From an uncultured Collinsella sp. (lineage in GTDB: Bacteria; Actinomycetota; Coriobacteriia; Coriobacteriales; Coriobacteriaceae): a stretch of DNA of 18,095 nt. Position numbers and translations under genes: made by a program. Location: positions 1 through 18,095 of the forward strand of contig UQWG01000038.1 in NCBI GenBank assembly GCA_900544645.1, written 5' to 3'. Positions 13,535 to 18,095 of the stretch are shown in pieces. Numbering within the stretch: the first letter of the stretch is position 1; the number at the start of each line of letters is the position of its first letter. The notes under the pieces were generated by a model. That model saw only the letters and a list, made by a program, of their open reading frames with translations. It had not been told where the DNA came from and searched no databases.

Positions 13535-15610
13535 ATGGGTGCTCCCAAGACCGGTAACGTAAGGAACGTGGTGCTCGTAGGCCAAGGCGGGGTGGGCAAG
13601 ACTTCACTCGCCGAGGCCATGCTCCACCTTTCCGGCAAGACCGCCCGCCTGGGCGGCCACGACGGCACCAAGCCTACGCTCGACTATGACCCTGAAGAGG
13701 TCAAGCGTTCATTCTCCATCTCGACGACCATCGCGCCGATCGACTGGAAGGGCGCGCGCATCAATGTGCTCGATGCCCCGTGCTACCCCGATTTTATCGG
13801 CGACGCCTTTGCCGCGATGAGCGTCTGCGAGACGGCTCTGTTTGTGGTCGACGCCGAGGCCGGCCCACAGCCTACGACGGTTAAGCTCTGGTATGCCGCC
13901 GAGGACCTGCGCCTGGCGCGTGCGGTGTTCGTAAACCGCCTGTCGCGCTCCGAGGCCAGCTTTGCGACCACGATGGACCTGCTGCAAGAGCGCTTTGGCA
14001 CGCGCTTGGGCGCCGTGACCCTTCCCTGGGGCGAGGGCGAGGACTTTGACGGCATCATCGACCTGGTGCGCATGAAGGCGCGCCACTGCAACGGCACCGA
14101 AGCCGTTGAGTCGGAGATTCCCGAGGAGTATCGTGCCCAGGCCGAGGAAGCCCATGACCATCTGTGCGAGCTGGTGGCCGAGGCTGACGATGAGCTGATG
14201 ATGAAGTACCTGGAAGGCGAGGAGACGCTGACGCAGGAGGAGCTTGAGGGCCTGCTGTCGAAGGCGATTGCCGAGCGCATCTTTGTGCCGGTCTTTGCGG
14301 GCGATTGCATTAAGGAGCAGGGCGTCAACTCGCTGATGGACGACATCGCTACGTACTTCCCGGCGCCGACCGACTACGGCGAGATGCCGCTCATCGACGG
14401 CGATTCGCTCAAGATCTCGAGTGATGACGACCGTCCGGTGGCGTTTGTGTTTAAGACGCTGGCCGACCCGCAGCAGGGTCGCATCAGCTTTATCAAGGTG
14501 CTGACGGGCACGCTTGAGCCGGGTCTTGAGCTGGTCAACGCCCGTACGCGCAAGAGCGACCGTCTGGCTCACCTGTATGTGATGTGCGGCCGCGACATGA
14601 CCGAGGTCGGTCACGCCTATGCCGGTGACATCATCGTGGTGCCCAAGCTGGCTGCCGAGACGGGCGATACGCTCTCCATTACCGGTAAGGTCGAGGCTGC
14701 GGCGTTTAAGTTCCCCAACTCTCAGTACCGCATCGCCATCGAGGCCGAGAATCGCGGGGACGAAGAGAAGCTCTACACGTTTATCGAGAAGGCCTGCAAG
14801 GCCGATCCGACTATGAGCATCGACCGCGACGAGGAGACGGGCCAGACTATCATCTCCGCCGTGGGTGAGGCGCAGGTTTCGGTGCTGCTCAACCGTCTGG
14901 AGGACCGCACCAAGGTCGCTGCCAAGAGCGTGCCGATCCGCATCCCGTATCGCGAGACCATCCGCCGCACGGCAAGCGCTCAGGGCCGCCACAAGAAGCA
15001 GACCGGTGGTGCCGGTCAGTATGGCGACTGCTGGCTGCGCGTTGAGCCGCTCATTGGGCCCGACGGCACGAGCGACGGCTACGAGTTTGTGGATGAGGTC
15101 GTGGGCGGCCGCATTCCGCGCTCGCTCATCCCCGCCGTGGACAAGGGCGTCCAGGAGACCATGAAGGACGGCATCATTGCCGGCTATCCGCTCACGGGCA
15201 TTCGCGTGGCTGTGTACGACGGCTCGTATCACAGCGTCGACTCCAACGAGATGGCGTTCCGCGCGGCGGCTCGCATCGGCCTGCGCAAGGCGTGCGCCGA
15301 TGCCGACCCGGTGGTGCTGGAGCCCATCGAGGAAATCACGGTGACTATTCCCGAGAGCTACGCCGGCGCCGTGATGGGCGACATCTCGGCCTCGCGCGGT
15401 CGCGTGACGGGTATGGAGACCGATGAGCGCGGCGATACCGTGGTCATTGCCCAGGCGCCGCTGGCAGAACTGACGGATTATTCGACGCGCCTACGCTCTA
15501 TCACGCGCGGCACGGGCGACTTTACCATGAAGCCCGCAGGCTATGAGCAGGTGCCTTATGACGTTCAGGCCAAGCTGGTCGAGCGCTATGAGGAGGGTCG
15601 CGCCAAGTAG
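13535..15610 (+). CDS. EF-G-like translational GTPase (FusA2/EF-G2 type)
   Basis: A 691-residue paralogue of elongation factor G. Its domain order matches EF-G: an N-terminal G domain, a beta-barrel domain II (VAFVFKTLADPQQGRISFIKVLTG), domain III, domain IV with GGAGQYGDCWLRVEP, and C-terminal domain V (VMGDISASRGRVTGMETD). The nucleotide site is unusual. The P-loop is GQGGVGKT (16-23) instead of the canonical GHIDHGKT. The G3 motif is DAPC (80-83) instead of DTPG. The G4 motif is NRLS (134-137) instead of NKMD. Actinobacterial EF-G2 proteins are known to be poor GTPases that do not replace EF-G. AAGGAGG before ATG 13535 fixes the start; an upstream in-frame TTG at 13424 lies inside the leader hairpin. 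It is a single-gene unit with a strong terminator. Confidence 0.93.
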   Translation: MGAPKTGNVRNVVLVGQGGVGKTSLAEAMLHLSGKTARLGGHDGTKPTLDYDPEEVKRSFSISTTIAPIDWKGARINVLDAPCYPDFIGDAFAAMSVCETALFVVDAEAGPQPTTVKLWYAAEDLRLARAVFVNRLSRSEASFATTMDLLQERFGTRLGAVTLPWGEGEDFDGIIDLVRMKARHCNGTEAVESEIPEEYRAQAEEAHDHLCELVAEADDELMMKYLEGEETLTQEELEGLLSKAIAERIFVPVFAGDCIKEQGVNSLMDDIATYFPAPTDYGEMPLIDGDSLKISSDDDRPVAFVFKTLADPQQGRISFIKVLTGTLEPGLELVNARTRKSDRLAHLYVMCGRDMTEVGHAYAGDIIVVPKLAAETGDTLSITGKVEAAAFKFPNSQYRIAIEAENRGDEEKLYTFIEKACKADPTMSIDRDEETGQTIISAVGEAQVSVLLNRLEDRTKVAAKSVPIRIPYRETIRRTASAQGRHKKQTGGAGQYGDCWLRVEPLIGPDGTSDGYEFVDEVVGGRIPRSLIPAVDKGVQETMKDGIIAGYPLTGIRVAVYDGSYHSVDSNEMAFRAAARIGLRKACADADPVVLEPIEEITVTIPESYAGAVMGDISASRGRVTGMETDERGDTVVIAQAPLAELTDYSTRLRSITRGTGDFTMKPAGYEQVPYDVQAKLVERYEEGRAK

Positions 15611-15646
15611 CGTGTGATTTTGCCTGCAACATGCATGCCGATGCAA

Positions 15647-15679
15647 GGGCCGCCCTGGGTAACCGGGGCGGCCCTTTTT
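15647..15679 (+). terminator. Terminator of the EF-G-like gene
   Basis: GGGCCGCCC at 15647-15655 pairs perfectly with GGGCGGCCC at 15666-15674, followed by TTTTT. It is a strong intrinsic terminator 36 bases past the stop. Confidence 0.92.
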
Positions 15680-15738
15680 GATCCCTTGGGGACGGAGGAA
15701 AACGGATCATTTTAGGTTTTGGGGCAGCTTGGTCGGCC

Positions 15739-16722
15739 CTAAACTCCCGAGGTCTGATTGCGGCCGGTGGCGTAGTCGATCTGCACGTGCGGCTGCAGGT
15801 TGTAGCAGTATACGTGGAAGCAGAGGGTCTTGCCGTGGTCCTCGACCGATTGCGCCTCAAGGCGCACGCCACGGCAGACAAGTTCCTCTTCGTTATACAT
15901 GGGCGTGACACGGTAGAGCACATGGTTACCCGTATCGCGGATGTAGCCGAGAATCTGCTCTTCAAACGGCAGCATGCCCGTCTCGTTGAGATAACGCGTG
16001 CCGGTGAGGAGATTCTTGCGGTTGGCGTTTTCGCCGCAGAGCGACCAGGCGATGAGGTGACAGCGGTTGTAGAGGCTCTGGCCCGGAATAAAGTCGTAGC
16101 GCTGCTGGCGCCATCCAGCGGGATGGATACGCGAGATATCGCCGCGCTCGCCTTGACCGAGTGATTCGGGGCCCACGCAGGCAAGCGCTTTGCGGGTGCG
16201 GCCCAGGCTGTCGAGCTTGGAGAACTTCTTAAAGCAACCCTCTTCTGTAGCGCGCTCGTATTCATCGAGTGTGAATGATGGCGTGCCGAGCGGGTGCGTG
16301 CTGTCGGCGCGAAGGGCAACATAGGGGTTGCCGGCGTAGTCGGGAATGCTGCTGAGATAAACACCGCGGGCGCGGTTGAGGTCGGGGTTTTCGACCTCGT
16401 CGATGGGGGTGGCGGCGCTGTCCGCGGAAGCGCCGTCGCCGGTGTCGGTTGCGGCGGAATCGGAGCCATCGCCAGAGTCTTGGCTATTTTGAGAGTCCGA
16501 GGAGCTCGCTGTTCCCGATTCGAGTCGGGCAACCAGGTCCGCCTCGTCGTCGGTGCGGCTGGGACTCTCGTCTTGCTTCTCGGCCAGAGCCGCTGCCTGC
16601 TCATCGCTTTGCGGCGACAACAGCTTGGGCGCCCCGTCGAGCGACCCTGTGAACAGCGCAAACCCCAGCACCACGGCGGTGCCGATGGAAAGTACTTGCT
16701 TGTAGGCGGACTTGCGTGACAT
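15739..16722 (-). CDS. Secreted or membrane-anchored DNA/RNA non-specific endonuclease
   Basis: A 327-residue protein with an N-terminal hydrophobic segment (about 10-27, LSIGTAVVLGFALF) acting as a signal peptide or anchor. A long acidic Ser/Asp/Ala-rich linker follows (about 36-112). The catalytic domain is a beta-beta-alpha-metal nuclease (EndA/Spd-like, Endonuclease_NS_2). Its core reads LYNRCHLIAWSL (catalytic base His222), followed by GENANRKNLLTGTRYLN, where an Asn acts as metal ligand in relatives. The position that is DRGH in classical family members is NRCH here, as in the streptococcal-type branch. Such enzymes degrade extracellular nucleic acid. AGGAG before ATG 16722 supports the start. 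It lies in the same direction as the LacI-type gene upstream, 119 bp away. Confidence 0.87.
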   Translation of the reverse strand: MSRKSAYKQVLSIGTAVVLGFALFTGSLDGAPKLLSPQSDEQAAALAEKQDESPSRTDDEADLVARLESGTASSSDSQNSQDSGDGSDSAATDTGDGASADSAATPIDEVENPDLNRARGVYLSSIPDYAGNPYVALRADSTHPLGTPSFTLDEYERATEEGCFKKFSKLDSLGRTRKALACVGPESLGQGERGDISRIHPAGWRQQRYDFIPGQSLYNRCHLIAWSLCGENANRKNLLTGTRYLNETGMLPFEEQILGYIRDTGNHVLYRVTPMYNEEELVCRGVRLEAQSVEDHGKTLCFHVYCYNLQPHVQIDYATGRNQTSGV

Positions 16723-16807
16723 GGAGGCTCCTGGATGGACGGTTGGGAATCTACCAGTCTAGCAGGAGCCGGCAGGGGCCGTTCTGTCGAACAAATACTT
16801 AAGATTT

Positions 16808-16836
16808 GAGACAAACGCTACTGATTCATTTGTCCC
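16808..16836. repeat. Imperfect inverted repeat GAGACAAA/TTTGTCCC
   Basis: GAGACAAA (16808-16815) and TTTGTCCC (16829-16836) are inverted copies with one mismatch around a 13-base centre, between the LacI-type gene and the nuclease gene. The GGGACA-type end again resembles the other intergenic palindromes. There is no T run for a terminator. Confidence 0.45.
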
Positions 16837-16841
16837 GCGGT

Positions 16842-17852
16842 CTAGATCGAGGTGGAGTCGAGCCAGTTGAGCTTGCACTCGAGAATGCGCTGCTCGCCGG
16901 GTTCGCTGCTTCCGTCAAGTAGGGCGAGCAGCATCTCGGCTGCTTCGCGACCTTCTTGGTCGACGGGCTCGATGATGGTGGAGACGGTCGGTGTGGTGAG
17001 ATTAGTCCAGTCTTCGCAGTTGAGTCCCAAAAGGCCGATTTGCTGCGGAAGCAGATGGGCCATTGGCTGGAGGGCCTTGTAGACACGGGGAAGTGCCCAC
17101 TGATTTTGCACGAAGATAAGGGTTCGCTTGGCGGGATTGAACTTGAATTTAAAGTATTCGGTGAGCTCGTTGATTGACGGCTTGTTGTGATCGATGGGAA
17201 TCGCTTTGTAGAGCTGCCCGTTCGCTGCCAGCGCCTCGGCATACCCCTGAAAACGCTCCATGCGGGTGCGCGTTTCGGTCATGTTGGCGGCAATGGAAAA
17301 GAAATCTTCGTAGCCGGCGTCGAGGAGTGCCTGTGTGGCGTTGTACACGCCGTCGTAAAGGTTGGTTTTGATCCAGCTGGTACCTGGGCTATAGATGGCC
17401 GCATCGAAAAAGACGACCGGCTTGCCGGCGCGTCTAATGCGGTCATGCACGGCTTTGAAGTTTGCCGTGGGCTGGATGATAAAGCCATCGACGCCCAGCG
17501 AGAGCATCTTGTCGACGTACATGAGCTCGGTCTCGGGGTTAAAGTTGCTCGTGCAAACGACCGTCTGGTAGCCCGCGGGGAGCATGACCTGCTCCATGCC
17601 ATTGAGAACGAGCCCCGCCCATTTGTTGGTGTTATCCAAAATGATGATGGCAATGACGTGGGTTTGCTTGCCGGTGAGCGTCTGCGCTTGGGCGTTGGGA
17701 ACGTATCCGAGTTCCTTAATGGCGCGCGCGATTTTGTTCTGCGTCTTCTCGCTAAGCTTTTCTCGTTTGTCGTTGAGGTAATACGAGACGCTTGCCGTCG
17801 AGGTTCCCGCCTCTCGAGCGACGTCTGCGATCGTAACGCGCTGTTTTGCCAC
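16842..17852 (-). CDS. LacI/GalR-family transcriptional regulator
   Basis: A 336-residue repressor-type DNA-binding protein, usually a dimer that binds palindromic operators and responds to a sugar or sugar phosphate. The N-terminal helix-turn-helix reads VTIADVAREAGTSTASVSYYLN. The hinge helix follows with ELGYVPNAQAQTLTGKQTHVIAII. The rest is a periplasmic-binding-protein-like effector domain (QIGLLGLNCEDWTNLTTPTVSTI, then EPVDQEGREAAEMLLALLDG). GGAAGGAG five bases before a GTG at 17852 fixes the start. The upstream in-frame ATG at 17888 adds 12 residues, has no ribosome site and is less likely. Its target genes are probably beyond the right edge or itself; no sugar genes lie inside the window. 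Confidence 0.92.
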   Translation of the reverse strand: MAKQRVTIADVAREAGTSTASVSYYLNDKREKLSEKTQNKIARAIKELGYVPNAQAQTLTGKQTHVIAIIILDNTNKWAGLVLNGMEQVMLPAGYQTVVCTSNFNPETELMYVDKMLSLGVDGFIIQPTANFKAVHDRIRRAGKPVVFFDAAIYSPGTSWIKTNLYDGVYNATQALLDAGYEDFFSIAANMTETRTRMERFQGYAEALAANGQLYKAIPIDHNKPSINELTEYFKFKFNPAKRTLIFVQNQWALPRVYKALQPMAHLLPQQIGLLGLNCEDWTNLTTPTVSTIIEPVDQEGREAAEMLLALLDGSSEPGEQRILECKLNWLDSTSI

Positions 17853-17948
17853 AGCGACTCCTTCCGACAGATGAGCATTTTCCAACATGATGACTTTGAG
17901 TCTTGGTGAAGGATACGCTTCGGTGAGCGGCTTTTTCCTTTCATATGA

Positions 17949-17970
17949 GTATGCAACAAATGCGGCATAC
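17949..17970. promoter_or_regulatory. Inverted repeat upstream of the LacI-family gene
   Basis: GTATGC (17949-17954) and GCATAC (17965-17970) are inverted copies with a 10-bp spacer, about 100 bp upstream of the start codon. It is a candidate operator for autoregulation. LacI-family sites are often more compact, so support is modest. Confidence 0.35.
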
Positions 17971-18039
17971 GGGTGGGGTCGAAATTTGTGACCGGCATGC
18001 GCATCTGCCGTCCCTTGATTATCAACTTCATCCGAACAC

Positions 18040-18079
18040 TTCCCACATTCATCCGCACATGTGCGGATGAATGTGGGAA
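18040..18079. repeat. Perfect 40-bp palindrome at the right edge
   Basis: A perfect palindrome centred between 18059 and 18060 with no loop. Each half is TTCCCACATTCATCCGCACA. TTCATCCG occurs once more just before it (18027-18034), giving a direct half-repeat. The palindrome has no T run, so it is not a terminator. It could be a large operator for the adjacent LacI-family regulator or a REP-like interspersed element. Confidence 0.7.
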
Positions 18080-18095
18080 CCCGATACCCTGAGGG

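Noticed and set aside
13709..15232. A 507-codon minus-strand open frame inside the EF-G-like gene
   Set aside because: It is antisense to a clear EF-G-family protein, has no ribosome site or recognisable domains, and has the same His/Leu/Arg-rich shadow composition.

Overview
The window reads as chromosomal DNA of a high-GC actinobacterium, most likely class Coriobacteriia and probably Collinsella or a close relative. This is inferred from GC-rich codon use, an EF-G2-type GTPase, the tilS-hpt-ftsH block, and scattered intergenic palindromes built on GGGGACA/TGTCCCC. No marker gene such as 16S rRNA is present, so the genus is only a guess. No tRNA, rRNA, CRISPR array, prophage or intact transposase gene was found.

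Layout. (1) Positions 1-708: a more AT-rich end with two copies of a small GGACA...TGTCC inverted repeat, a minus-strand terminator, and a minus-strand gene for a small, probably tail-anchored membrane protein of unknown function. (2) 830-1484: an Hsp20 small heat-shock gene with an HspR/HAIR-like inverted repeat upstream and a shared terminator downstream. (3) 1500-2309 (minus): a WalJ/YycJ-type metallo-beta-lactamase-fold hydrolase, divergent from (4) the conserved housekeeping cluster tilS-hpt-ftsH (2358-6729). (5) 6800-9145: a 58-bp hairpin repeat, a class I/II aminotransferase and a PHP-family phosphoesterase. (6) 9169-10617 (minus): an RlmD/RlmCD-type 23S rRNA m5U methyltransferase with a lysine-rich N-terminal tail. 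(7) 10618-10966: a 349-bp gap holding a 151-bp palindromic element with perfect 41-bp arms, a good sigma70-like promoter and two related palindromic operators. (8) 10967-13297: a complete polar amino-acid ABC importer operon (binding lipoprotein, permease, ATPase) with overlapping genes and a terminator. (9) 13298-15679: a 237-bp leader that folds on paper into a three-way-junction RNA plus a second hairpin, then an EF-G-like GTPase with degenerate G3 and G4 motifs. (10) 15739-17852 (minus): a secreted beta-beta-alpha-metal nuclease and a LacI/GalR-family repressor, followed by palindromes up to the right edge.

How the genes fit together. TilS (tRNA-Ile lysidine), Hpt (purine salvage) and FtsH (membrane proteolysis) form the conserved block known from many Gram-positives. 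The aminotransferase, PHP protein and ABC importer are metabolic or transport genes. The nuclease may scavenge extracellular nucleic acid, with Hpt salvaging the resulting bases. The LacI-type regulator probably controls sugar genes beyond the right edge. The features most worth checking are the structured leader in front of the divergent EF-G paralogue, the 151-bp palindrome, and the palindromic operators at the ABC operon.
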